A stretch of DNA of 64,000 bases, from the NCBI RefSeq assembly GCF_037038585.1, contig NC_092522.1, forward strand, positions 48,149,661-48,213,660, read 5' to 3'. The stretch's first letter is position 1; the number at the start of each line of letters is the position of its first letter. The notes beneath the pieces are model-generated. The model saw nothing but the letters and a program-made list of their open reading frames with translations, ran no database searches and was not told the origin of the DNA. A program made the position numbers and the translations under genes. Source of the DNA: Patagioenas fasciata. Taxonomy: Eukaryota; Chordata; Aves; Columbiformes; Columbidae. Shown here in pieces: positions 24,018 through 36,280 of the stretch.

Positions 24018-27000
24018 GGAAGATTTTGGGGTGAAGAGAGGAGAGGAAGGCCAGAAGTTTCAGTAGAGCTTTGTGTGTGAGCCGTGATGCATAATTATAC
24101 ACCTGCTTCCGGATTGAGTGTCTGAAAAATTCTTCAGTGTCTTCAGCGGGGCTTTTGTTAGTGATTCTGAATCTCTTTTTCTGCAATTGCTGTTAGCAGT
24201 AAGGCCAGCCTGGCTGCCTGCAGGGATTGAGACTGTACGCTGGGTGAGCAATGTACTGGCCTGCTGTATACACATTGCAAGTGTGGAGCTGCACCCCTAC
24301 TGAGACCCAGGGAAAAGCAACAGCAGAAAAACAAGAGCTTGTGCAGGATGGACGGTTCCTTTTGAAATGTGGTAGGCATGTGATTTCTTTAAAGGGAAAA
24401 AAAATCAATAGAAGGATTTTTTAGGTTAGAGAAAACACCATCCCCAGTGTTGTCTTTGGGAGTGAACTTTCGCATCTCTGGGCAATACACATTGCTTATC
24501 CAGCATGCACACAGCATATGCCTCAACTTTCTATTCAACTGAACATTTTGCCATGCTGGCAAAATTTCTTACAAATAGCTGGTGTCATGAGTTTTTTCTA
24601 TTTAGGCCTAAAATCCTAGGAGGTTTCTGTAACACAGAGTTTAACCCCTGTCACACTGAACTGTAATCTGATTTTAAGCAAAATCTGACTGTGGCTCTTC
24701 CAGCACATCCCTAATCCAGCTAGCTTGCAGCATATATTGTGTACATCTATGTTATATGTGTATTTCTTCTGCTTTTATTAGAACCCTTGTTGGCTGCCAG
24801 GGTTTTTGCACTTCATTTCTTTCTGAGTGCTTTTAACTTTCTTCTCACGTTTGTTTTCCTAGCAGTTAGAATACAATTTTGAAAAAGCATGTTAATGTGA
24901 TACGCAATTTCAACTGAAGTAAAAGTCCTTTAGCGTACATATTTACTCAGAGAAAGTGGGACTGACAGAGGAACAGGATTCTTACTGATGTCATGCTTTC
25001 ATGTAGAAATTTCCTCTGAAAGGTGATTTTGCATTTGCGACAGCTTCCCATGGATCCAGCACTTTCTGGATTTGATGGTACAAGCCAGCACATTTCTTCA
25101 CCCTCGGTCAAACTGAGTACAGCTCTGCCTGCTGGGTTTCCCCTATCAATAATTAATACATCAGTTGATAGGCAATGAACATTTTATAAAGGCCATTTGA
25201 ACAAATCAGAACAATGTCTTCCTTGCATTTGTCAACGAGATACTTTTTCATCTCTCTTCTGCAAATTCTCTTATTTTCCTTCTGGAAGTTGGAAACCTCT
25301 TCCAAGAGAACACAAACAGGAGACTCTTCATCATTATCATAACATAGAGTTTTGAAGAGATGTGCTCAACTTAGACAACTGCATTTCTGCTTCGAATGTT
25401 TTATCTCCTAGTGTTATCTGGACAGCATGAAACTTACTGAGAGTTTAGAGATATATCTTTCTCATTGTTTTTAACTGTTGCTTCCTCCTTCTGACATTGT
25501 TTTTCTCACTACCCAGTGTCAAGGTTTTGCTACATCACTGAGCTCCCTGTCGTTGTACAATGAGGGCACAAGCCGGTTTTACACACACAGGTGCAGAACT
25601 CCACTATGTGTGCAGGAGTCACAGGTGTGCAGCAGTAAAGCTATTTGGAAATTAGGGTGGGGTTTTTGTTTTGGTTTTTAGTTTGTCTGAAAATCCTGGT
25701 GGTTGTTCTTTAGACAACCCTATATTTATCTGGAAAATAGGTCTGATGTGGATGAGGTTTGTTCTCACCCACAAATTCCCTCCTTCTCCAGCTGCATGCA
25801 GCAGTGTGACCTGGAAGCCTCTGTAAAGGCACAGATGTGACAGGGCAAGAGCAACGGAGTCACACACTGAGGAGTTAGTATCCCATGGGGAGTGGCAGTA
25901 ATGGATAGGAGCTGTTTATGTTTTGGGCAGTGACCATAAAAGTCCACTGCGGAGCAGCCTGAGACCATGGGCTGTACATGTTAGAGAAAACCCTGGGTGT
26001 TCCTTATCTTTCTCTCTCTCTTCTGTAATTATTATTATGCTTAATTTCTAGGTCATTTTCAACCAAAATTATTTGGCAGGCCAATGAGGAGTTAAGATTT
26101 AGATAAAGCAGAACTGATAAACCAGTTACTATTTTGGGGATAGGCACAGAAATATTTGGAATACTACGAAGCAGTTACAATCTTTTAACCTCTCTAAGCT
26201 GGGAGTTAGTTGGGTAGGGGGAGAAAATGAGTCTATTTTTTTTCTCCATAGGTCACATGATGCATGTATATGGATTGCTTACTGATATGACTCAACTGTA
26301 TGAGCAGAATAACAATGATCTCACTGTGTTCTCACTGGAATATTTCTCAAAGATTTCCTATATACCTGAATTTTGTCCCCAATCCCATTGCTCTGTCTTT
26401 TAATTAAATTTTAGCCTGAATTGATTACATCTAGATTGTCCCATGGGGCTGTAGAAGTGAATTTACTTTTATTCTCCTATCTGTAAAGCTTGTTGTTTAA
26501 ATCTTTTCTCTCTCTGTCTCTTTTTTTTAAGAAGATTTGCTGATTGCAATTTGATTACCTGTTCAGCCTTTTAGAAATTATGTTACTCTAATTGAAGCCT
26601 AGAAATAGAAATACAATAAATGGCTGTCAGTTAACCTGAGAAATGTTTGATTTCCTATTATTTTATTCTACTCATCTCAGGATTCTGTGTTATAGTAGAT
26701 GATACTTTTTAAGCCTCTGTAGAAAATACTGAATTAAAACCACAACAAAGCAGAACACTTGCATTTATTCAGTAGCTCTCCTTAGAGACTGCAAATGTGG
26801 ACAACTGCTGGGTCTGTTGTCATTTTCTAAATAAGACAACTGTTATCTTGGTGGAAACCAGGACTTTTAAAGTCAGATTTTCAAAAAATAAAGCTCCTAA
26901 GACATTAGAGGCATGAGTCCCATTCAAAGGCAAATTTACACCAGCCAGAGATTCCTCTTATATGGGGGTGCAGGGATGACAACACTATCAGAGGGAAAAC

Positions 27001-29487
27001 CAAATTCACTTTGTACATGTCTCCGAGTGAATTTTGCTTGTGGGCAAATCTGGCTATCTGCAGCAGAAACGTGACATTCTTCAACGCTTCAAGCTATCCC
27101 AAATTCTCACTTCAGCATTAAGTTGTGCATAAACACTTGTCTGGCTGGCAAGGCTTTTCTTTGCAGCATGTATCCCTGGTGCAGTGGGCCCAGCAGCACC
27201 ATCTCCAGCAGAACATGTCCCCCACATTTCGCACAGCAGCATTTCCATACTAACCGTGTGCTGTGGGACACCATGGAACTGCTGCTCTCCAACTGTTCAC
27301 CTTTCAGTCCCACGCTTCTTCGTCTTCTGATCTATAGCACAGAAACCATGTACTTTGCTGCAGCTTAACTGAATTACTCTTGTGTCACCCACACCCCATA
27401 ATGCTATAAAGGCTGGTTAACATATATATGAAAGCCATGGCTCACCACTGTGCTTCCTGTGACATATGCTCTTGTCAAAGGCTTTCATCACACAAAACCA
27501 TTAAAAAGTCGTGACCGCTACTGAAAAGATCCAGAAACAGGACTAACAAGTAAAGAAATCAAGAAGCGGCTCCTGTTGGGTTTCGGATGGGGAGAGGAAT
27601 CTCTTGATTTAGTCACTTTTTATTTTCTACGCCTCCTCAGCACACAGTGCTAAAGCAGTTAATGCCTCACTGAGTTCATGGTGAAGGCCCCTTGCTGCCA
27701 AACACCTGCAATCAGTAGTTGATCATTTGGCTAGGAAGTCAAAGGCTGGACACATGCAATGCTGAAACTGCATCACCCCCTTCTGTGAATGCCACAAAGC
27801 TGCAGGAGGGACACCCAAGGGTGCCTTAAGGTATACAGTAAGCTATAGGGTGCATATTTGTCAGCAGTTATGTACAGAGAGTGTCTGTGTAAAGTGTCAA
27901 GTCCCCCAGGATCAGAGGTAGCGTATTACCTGTTGTGAAAACAGGGTGATGATGACAACACTGGTAAAGCACACCAAAGGCCAATTTCCAATATGTTGCT
28001 CGTATTGTTTGCTTGAGCAATTATTATAATCCATTTATCTGTAAATGCGCTTTCTGTTGTTATGTCATTAGCCTCACCAATGTCAACATGTTCCCCATAT
28101 GTGCTTCCATTATATGGCTTCACAGACTAAGAGTGCGGGACATGTCTCATCCGAGGCAGCGCTCACAGCCCAAGCGTTGCGTATGCCTGAGGAGAACAGC
28201 AAGTCCTATAGACAGAGCCTGGCTGCTGAGAGGAGCTGGCTTCCTGCGGAGAGGGGCAATTTTCTGCCAGAGGTCTGAGTCCTGGTGAAAGGCCACATAC
28301 CTGGGGAGCAGTGGTGTCGGCAGGGCGGTACGGGCAGAGCAGCCGCAGGAGCACACAGGAGGTGCTGCTTTCCACTTGTGTTCAGCAGCATTACTCCCAA
28401 TTAGTACCTGTGGAAGTGACAGAGGAGGCAAACCATGTTTTCAAGGTTTTGTGCATTTCAGAGTGCTGTGAATGCGAAGATGTTGTTTTGAAGCTATTAG
28501 CACACATATAATTGAAATAAAAAACCACAGACAGGCAACCTCAGACTGTTCTCTTCTGCAGAGAGGTCTGCATACAGGACTCGAACTGTATATAGAGAGT
28601 CTTTACAATCAGCTAAAATGTAACACAAAATACAATTTGTAAAAGAGCAATCAAGTGGGGATTTTTTTTTTCACTGAAGTAGGAAAAATCTTAACACTGG
28701 TTCTCTTGCTGCCAGATAAAACAGGTTGGTCATTTCCACTGGGCTTATTATCAAGAAGGTTTTTATGTAAAGATGGTTACTGTATCCAAGATTTCTAAGT
28801 AGATTTAATAATACCTGCTTATCTAAATGGCCAGAGAACACTGACCTTTTAAACAAAAACTACTTGATGCTGAGAGATTTGAGACATTACTGAGCAGACG
28901 TTTTTAGCTAATAGTGTAAGAAAAGGGACAGAAGTGCAGCAAGGCTGCTTCGCTCCCCGCACCTTGCCCACACTGCGGAAAACAGTCTCCTTTCACCAGC
29001 TGTGCTCTGGCAGCCTCTGTTGAATGGCACAAAGTCTGGTGCTGCCCCTCTGGCCTGGGGCAGGCCTGCAGGTGCCTGCTGAGGGATCACCAGGGCACTC
29101 GCAGCTGTATCTTACACTGTTTGCAGTGCTAGATATTTTGGGGCTTCCTTTATGTCTCTACAGCCTTTTTTACAGCACTGCTCTAGAACTGGGAGAAAGG
29201 AGTTCAGCCTGGCTTCCTACATTTTGGAGAGTGCCTGATCTCTCAGTGGGTATCTGAATGATGCAGCTGAGAGGGAGGTGCCCAGCTTTGTTCACTCAAT
29301 GTGCTGTGTTGTCCCTAATGGTTAGTGATAACTCCCGTAGTAGTCACTGATTGTCATTTTGGACAGAAACACTAAGGTATTGTGAGGATGGGCTGCAGGC
29401 AGATCTCTGGGCATGATGCTGCCCAGTTCCCTACTTCCACCTCTGCTTCTATGATGTTAATGATTTTTCTTGGAGCATCTACATAAT

Positions 29488-29509
29488 ATTTCTGATATAT
29501 TTCTGATAT
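29488..29509. repeat. Two perfect tandem copies of an 11-bp unit
   Basis: ATTTCTGATAT is repeated twice exactly, about 325 bp to the left of the reverse-oriented CR1. Short slippage duplication. Confidence 0.8.
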
Positions 29510-29833
29510 ATGGGAGATATAGTTGATGTCCTAAAAAGGGTTGCAATAGGTCATCCATTCTACGTGGAATTTGTTGAGAATCACTAGTCAAAAGCTGACT
29601 CCAGTCACAGCTTTCGGGAGATTGACTCTGACTTTGGACAAGGGTCAGGAGCCCAAAGAGCAATAAGCTTGGGCTGTGGTGAGGATTTGTTCTGGGGCCA
29701 CTCAGGTCTGACACATGCGCTTTGGTGTGCTTCTTGTGTTTGCTGCGTCCAAGCTGTTACCCTCCTGCTTGTCCACCCCATTCCTTTGTCATAGTTTATC
29801 ACCAGCAAATAAGTGGTGGTGGAGTAGAAAACC

Positions 29834-30025
29834 ACACAATCACAGAATGGGTGGGGTTGGAAGGGACCTCTGGAGATCATCTGGTCCAACCCACCTGCTA
29901 AAGCAGGTTCACCTAGAGTAGGTTGCACAGGAATGCGTCCAGGTGAGTTCTGCATGTCTCCAGAGAAGGAGACTCCACAGCCTCTCTGGGCAGCCTACTC
30001 CAGTGACACAAAGGAGGGCAGAGTC
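29834..30025 (-). mobile_element. CR1 LINE 3' end in reverse orientation
   Basis: It begins with AATCACAGAATGGGTGGGG and GGTTGGAAGGGACCTCTGGA, the reverse complement of the CR1 3' terminus, and continues through GATCATCTGGTCCAACCC and GAGACTCCACAGCCTCTCTG. Resemblance fades after about 30005. It is a short 5'-truncated copy in the orientation opposite to the other three. Confidence 0.9.
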
Positions 30026-30309
30026 CTCTCTCTTGCTGTCATTTAGCTGCCATCAGATGGGTGCTGCTGCTTTTGTGCCCGGGTGACACAGCTGAGTGCA
30101 GCAGCACCTGTGAGCAGGAGCACCCACGGCCTGGCCGAGGCGGCACATCCCCCTCTGCTTAAACCCTGCCCGATGAGCACTGCTCTTCACCCCATGCTGT
30201 TTCTCTTAGCAGCAGCAACGGCGTTATTGATGAGGTTCTCAAGGCTGACTAGAAGACGGAGCTGTATAGCTGCCATGGAAATTAATGACAGTTACACGGC
30301 AAAAACCGT

Positions 30310-30342
30310 CAGCTGGCTTTGGGAAAGCTTTGGGAAGCCAGC
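30310..30342. repeat. 9-bp inverted repeat enclosing an overlapping 10-bp direct repeat
   Basis: AGCTGGCTT (30310-30318) and AAGCCAGCT (30334-30342) are perfect inverted repeats around a 15-nt loop. Overlapping them, GCTTTGGGAA occurs twice with an 11-bp period. The element could form a small hairpin; function is unknown. Confidence 0.7.
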
Positions 30343-31608
30343 TTCTCCCTGTCTGTGCTTGTTTACTGGAAAGCATTGCTGTAAGAAGTTTTAAAGTAGC
30401 AGAGGATGCAGTAGTATTCACTTGCTGTAGAAGCTAGAGAGAATTAGATGCTCTTTTTTTTTTGTTTTTCCATATCCCCAGCTGCTGTAAACTGGCAGCT
30501 CTCTGCCAAAGTCGATAGAGCTATACCAATTTGCTCCAGCTCAGGATTTGGATCTTTCAGGCTCTATCAGAGTATCTCCCATTTCCCTTTGCAGGCAGGT
30601 GAAACACTAATGAATATGGAACAAGATCTTGCAGTGAGTGGATTTTAATAAATAAAAATATGTTAACAAAAATCAATGCAGGGCCTTGCTCCTGTCAGCA
30701 TTTGTTCTGTTTTCTCCCCCAGCCCCATTCCTTCTTTGTTCACTGTGATTGCATCTGCATCACTATGGTAACTAATGAATGATTATTTAATTTATCAATC
30801 TCTGGATGCAGCAGTTTAGTGTTTAAAATATTCCAGCACTGTCATACACATATGCACAAACACATACAACCTGTGACACAGGAAATGCTATAGGTGCTTG
30901 ATATTTTAAGTTAAATCTGTTAATCCATTCCTTCAAATAGAATGTGAGAGCTTTATTTACTGTGATGATGGCCACAAGCTAAACAGTATGTGCAGATAAA
31001 CATAGTTGTGTTTCATGTTTACTGTCAGTGTGTGTCAGCTGTCAGCCAGCACACCTGAAATGAAGGCAGCACCATTTAAATCCCAGAGCATTTCTGCACA
31101 GTTCCCAGGTCATAAGAGTTATTGCATGTTCACAGGAAGTTTTCAGGAGAAAAATGGTATTTCATGTTTGTAAGAGCCAGTCTAAAACTGTTATTTTGAA
31201 AGAGTGAAAGGGGAAGAACAACTGTCATTGGCTTTTCAAAGGAACGGTGGGCTTTCATCCGTCTGAAGTCTTCAAGAAAAGGATAAATAATTGCTGGAGG
31301 AATGCTAGGGCAGCTACATGCTCTTCCTTGGGCCTGATGTAGGTGGGGACTGAGAGAAAAAGGTAGATCAGCATTTACTTTCATCCTATTTTCTTCCAGC
31401 TCTCTATCTACTTCAATGCTTTGCAGAGCTGGATATTTTCAAGAGATCCCTAGACACCCAGGTAAGTTTTTGCTTGGAGGGGACTCAGTTTTATTCTGTC
31501 CTAAAGAATTGTGCAGCTGACTTTTAATCCGCAAAGGGAATACTTTCTCAGTAGAATATACTCCTACTACATGTGAAGCGGGGTAGTTTTAATGAAGTTA
31601 CTGGTTTC

Positions 31609-31626
31609 CTTTTTTTTTTTTTTTTT
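31609..31626. repeat. Poly-T tract
   Basis: About 18 consecutive T in non-coding DNA with no adjacent element recognised. Confidence 0.85.
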
Positions 31627-34600
31627 CCCTTGGGGCTGCTTGAGGAAATGGGGGTGAAAGAGTGAAGGGACGGGAGTGACAATATACGTCCAGGCATGAT
31701 ATGCTCTTACACCTGCTGAATGGCTGCAAAAGAAATGATGTGTTTCCCTCTTGGAGCTGATGGGACCTGAGACCTGGCCATTTCAGAAGCACCTTGCTCA
31801 GGCCTGGGGGAGGAAGTTTTACCTGGGCTTGAGGAGAAAGGAAATTTCAGGTACTCCGGGAGAAGCCATGAGAAGTTTAATGCTACACAGTCCTCCAGCT
31901 CTGCCCACATGGAAAAACACAGCAAAGCAGACTGAGCAAATACCCAGCTGCCCACAGGCTCCAGGGAGTCACCTGCTTCTTTTGCTTATCCTTTGAGCCA
32001 TCCTGGGATGCTGAAAGGTAAAAATTCCGGGCTGCAGGCAGTTGCTCCCGCCTCACTTAGCTGGGATGTGCACATGTGTATAGATGCACACTGTATTTGT
32101 AATGACACACCGCAGAAACAGCTGTTTTGCATTGATGAAGCTGAAATCTCCTGGGCACACTCCACTTTGCCCAAACCTCAGCCCCAAGAGAGTCTTTTGA
32201 CACAATGGCTACACTTCATTGTGGTTTGATACCTGAAACAGCAGCACTCCTAAATCATGTCCTATTGTTGATATACAAGTGTGCAGTGATCCAGACAGGT
32301 AGTTTTATTGCTGGTTACATGAAACAATAACTGGTTGTATGATGGCCCCCAGTTAACCTGTGGTAAGGTGAAAGCAGGTGCACTAGACTAGAATAAACTA
32401 CTATATCCTGAAGGTTGATTTAAGGCTGAAATGGGACTCAGATCCATTCAAACTGTGAAACTGTTTTGTCCCTCTGCAACAAATGTTTTCTTGCATGGCT
32501 CATATGTGAAGCAGGCTGTTTAAAAAAAAAAATCTCATTCATGAATCCTGATTCCCCATGAGCATGAAGCAATAGAGCCGTGGTAAAGATACAGGCAAAG
32601 TATAAACCATGCAACTTCTCAGCTCCTGCAGCTCTCTCCCTCTGAGTCCATGTTAAACCTGAATCTTTGCTCCAAGGAGCATCATTTAACCTGGGCTTGC
32701 TTTAGAAACCCCTGCAGTTCAGGATGTGCCCATTACGTGCTGCACTGCTGCTCACCTGGAAGCTATTGAGTGTCCCAAAAGAAAATTACAGCCGTCTTAC
32801 AGGAATGAGTCATCTCTAACAGCTGGGTGAGAGATGATTTTCTAGTTGTATACAACTTTGAGGTGAAAAACAAAACCAAAAAGACAAACCCTTTTCTGTT
32901 CTGTATAAGGCTGAAACCAAGTTCCTTCTATTTTTGAGGGGGAAAAATGCAGGAAAGAAGAAAGATCCTCACTTAGCATAGCCAACAGTTCATTAATCAA
33001 GTCACATCAGGTGAAAAAGATTCAACTTTGCTGGCCTCCCACATTCTAGAAAAGTGCTCTGACCACAGAAGTATTAGGGATCTCCTTCACAATCTTCATT
33101 TTTTATGCAAAATGGAACATTGCCAGCCTGTGAGAGGCTGACTTTGGTAGGTAGTTAATAGCTTGTTGATTTATAATACCTGCCTAGCACACCGGGGTCC
33201 TAAGTTCAGCTGTGTGAGAGCCCAGGACTTCAGGCTATTGTCAATTCTAAGTCTCTCTTGGGTTTCGGCCATAAATCACACCCTAGAGATGAGAAATCTT
33301 TCCTGAGAAAAGTTCTGGCAATGCTTCTGTGTTTCCCTGCAAAACACTTGTTTCAGCCCCTTGCTACTTTCTGATTAAAGAAAAAATTCATCGAAGAACT
33401 TAATGAACTTTCTCTAGGTGTTTGGCAGCATTGGATCTTTCAAAGAGCTCAGAAAAATTAAATTAATTTTACTGTGGTTTGGACTGCAAAGTCTTTTGGT
33501 AGGTTTCCAAAGATCTTTTTTTTCCCAAGGTATTGCATTTTATGTGGTTTATAATATCTGATATGCATCTTTGATATCTTAGTTCTTCAAAATGAAAATT
33601 TCCAAAGCATGAAAAATTTACACTTCCATGTGGATGAAAAATGAGAGGAAATAGCTATTTTTCTCTCACTTTTAGCAAAGCAAATTAAAAGAAATCTATT
33701 AGAGTACTTGATGCCACAGAAAGGTGGCATGGGATGGCAAGGGATAAATTTGCTGGCTTTACTGGGATCCACATGGGCAGATTAAAAATTGCATCAGCTG
33801 TGAAAGCAGAGAGGCTGTTCCAGTGTCTGTAGTGACCTCTGGTGCAGTGCAGGCGTGGGCTTTACCTGCTGACCTGGTTGGGCAAAGAAGGTGGCCTGCC
33901 TTGCAGCTTTCTAATGGATGCCATCTGTAAAGTGTAGCTCTTGCTCCTAAGCGAGCTGTCATGCTTTTTTTCTCACCTGAGGACTCTCACCTGCCCTCCG
34001 AAAGGGTCTGCTCAGAGGGCTCCTGTGTGAGATTTCTCAGCTCTTAAAAAAATGAGAAGCGTTGATGAATCTTTAACAAATCCTTCCCTTCGGCTCTTTG
34101 TCAGACTGAGGAAATAAATGACTCTGGCAGTCCCATCCCAAGTGCTTTTGCCCAAGACAAGTCCTATCTCAGCTGCTAACAGAGAAGTGGCATTTTTTAT
34201 TTTGCCTAAGAGACTCGCTTAACCCATTCATGGCTGCTGGCTGCAGCCCTTCATCTGAGATTTGTGTTCCTGGTTTCAGCACACAGAGCTGACTGAGGGC
34301 TGTGAGACTACACTTGAGCCTTTCCTTTATGAATAAGCCTAGCAAGAAGACGACAAAAACATAAAGAGAATTTAGTCTGGTTTTCTGCTTGTGGTTACTG
34401 TAACCAATGGGGAGAAAACAAATCTAGGTAGAACAGTGAGTATGCTGTAGGCAGATTGAATCAAGGAGCAAGGAAGCATGGTCTTGGCAGTAATGCTATA
34501 AGCACTGGCCAGAGGGATGTTTCAAAAGAACTTTCTGCTCTTTGCATGCAGTGGGTTTGAGGGGAGAGTATTTCCCCTGCCCACCCTGAGACTATCTCTG

Positions 34601-35814
34601 CTCACCAGCAGCCATGTAGCACAGAGACATGGCAGTGCCTCAGCCTGCACATGGAGACGTGCACGTGGCGCGGGTCAGCCAGGTGTTGTGGCGCAGATGC
34701 TGTGTTGCCCTGTACTGGCTGTGCTTTTGCTGTCTCTGGAGCTAGCCCAGACATCTCTGCTCCACGCCTCTATGCACAGCGGAGGCATTTCTCTGGAGAT
34801 GAGGAAAAATCCTCGGGGAGCTGCAGCTTGCTCTGCTCAGGGGGATTGCCTCCATGTGTGCATGGGTATATGATTATTCTCTGTGTAGCTAATCTGGGGT
34901 TTTTTGCGCCTTGAGGTCAGCCCTGAAGTGTTGTTTCTGTGCCATTGGTTTCTCCCTGGGTTTGAGAAAAAGTGAGCTCACTAGCTTTCATATTTTTATC
35001 TTTACTTAAATATCCTTGAAATCAATCTTTTACTTAACAATCTTCACTTAAAACTCCAGTGTTCGTGACTAGAGTCAGCATTTTTAGTTAGTTTTCTGCT
35101 TAGGAAGCCTTGATAAAGCATGAACAAGGGCATAAAGGTCCTTTTACTCTTGGAGTACCAGCTAGCAGAGCTGGGCTTTGTTTGTGAGCTTCTGAAGTAG
35201 CCAGGGACACAAGAGAGATGAGAACACTTTAATGTTGTTCCTCTCAAGTGTCACCTTGGGGTGACTTCTTACTTACAAAAACTACTTGGGGTCCTCTCAA
35301 GCTAAGATTGCTCCAAGGCAACACTTTTGATCAGGCATGACAGTGAAGTACATCCACTGAAGCATAACATTATATGTGTCCTGCACAATAAATAGCAGTC
35401 AGATAGAGGGATGATCCGCAGCAAATCACTGTGGGTTGTCACACTGCGCTGCCGGCTGTCCCATGGGCATCCCACGGCAGCTGGGACCTGCTAGTGGCCT
35501 CCCTCTGTGCCAACTGCCCGACCGGGTTGTCAGCTTCAATGGCAAAAAGAGCAGTGTTCCGAAATGCTGGCTGCGTTTTGTCTGTCTGTTGGGCTTTCAT
35601 TTGTTTCTCAACACTTCAGCAAGAAGCAGCTTTGCTTTCCTTTCCCCGCCCATCACTGGCTGGCTACTAGTGCCTGGTGTGAACATGTTCAGTGCTCTGT
35701 CCTTCCTCTTGCCAAGTCCAGTAACAGGGGAATGGGGAACAGACTTATGCTAGTGGCAGCCTCTCAGTGCCTCTGCTTCTTTGCAGAATAGGGAAATGGT
35801 GCTTCTTTCTTCCG

Positions 35815-35833
35815 CCCCCCCCCCCCCCCCCCC
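35815..35833. repeat. C19 homopolymer (G19 on minus strand)
   Basis: Nineteen consecutive cytosines lie in otherwise average-composition DNA. The minus-strand G19 could fold into a G-quadruplex and is a common sequencing error site, so the exact length may be unreliable. Confidence 0.95.
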
Positions 35834-36049
35834 ATGTTCTACCACGTTCTGTTGAATTGCCACTCTGTGCTGAGAAAAAATAGACTCGTCATTTTCCCAT
35901 TTGCCACCAGTGTGTTATAATGGTGCACTGTAAAAGCCTGATCCAGTTTCCAAGCTGATGGGAAAAGGAATGTACTGACAAACTGGGATGGTGTGTACTG
36001 AGCACAAATAAGGGGTCGATTTAAAGTTTAAACAGTGTATTTAAACAGG

Positions 36050-36280
36050 AGGCTCTGTCTGAACATCAAGAAATGCTTTTTTTACTGTGAGGGTAACCAA
36101 GCATTGGTACAGGTTTCCCAGGGAGGTCGTGGAGTCTCCATTCTTGGACATATTCGAAAGCCATCTGGACATGGTCCTGGGCAACTGGCTCTAGGTGGCT
36201 CTACTTGAGCAAGGAGTTGGACAAGGTGATCTCCAGAGATCCCGTCCAACCTCAGCCCTCCTGTGATGCTGTGATTATGG
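36050..36280 (+). mobile_element. CR1 LINE 3' end (third plus-strand copy)
   Basis: The segment matches the CR1 3' UTR: CTGTCTGAACATCAAGAAA, ACTGTGAGGGTAACCAAGC, CCCAGGGAGGTCGTGGAGTC, then GATCTCCAGAGATCCC, ending near CTGTGATGCTGTGATT. It is a short, 5'-truncated copy and moderately diverged. Confidence 0.92.

Larger units (their letters stand above)
13208..29833. other. Long non-coding interval, no exon recognised
   Basis: No frame here has recognisable domain content. It holds a possible MIR-core scrap (13625), an inverted repeat (20720-20780), a 30-bp tandem duplication (22329), A19 (22552), T-rich and A-rich tracts (23.1 and 24.0 kb) and an 11-bp duplication (29488). Candidate AT-rich regulatory blocks lie at 16470-16640 and 18890-19095. 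If mammalian gene order holds, this is upstream flank of MAP10 toward SIPA1L2. Confidence 0.6.
30026..36049. other. Non-coding interval between CR1 copies
   Basis: No gene recognised. Contains the 30310-30342 nested repeat, a homeodomain-site-rich AT block near 30765-30850, a poly-T tract (31609) and the C19 run (35815). Confidence 0.6.

Noticed and set aside
32116-32127. Perfect 12-bp palindrome AAACAGCTGTTT containing an E-box.
   Set aside because: Chance expectation as above.
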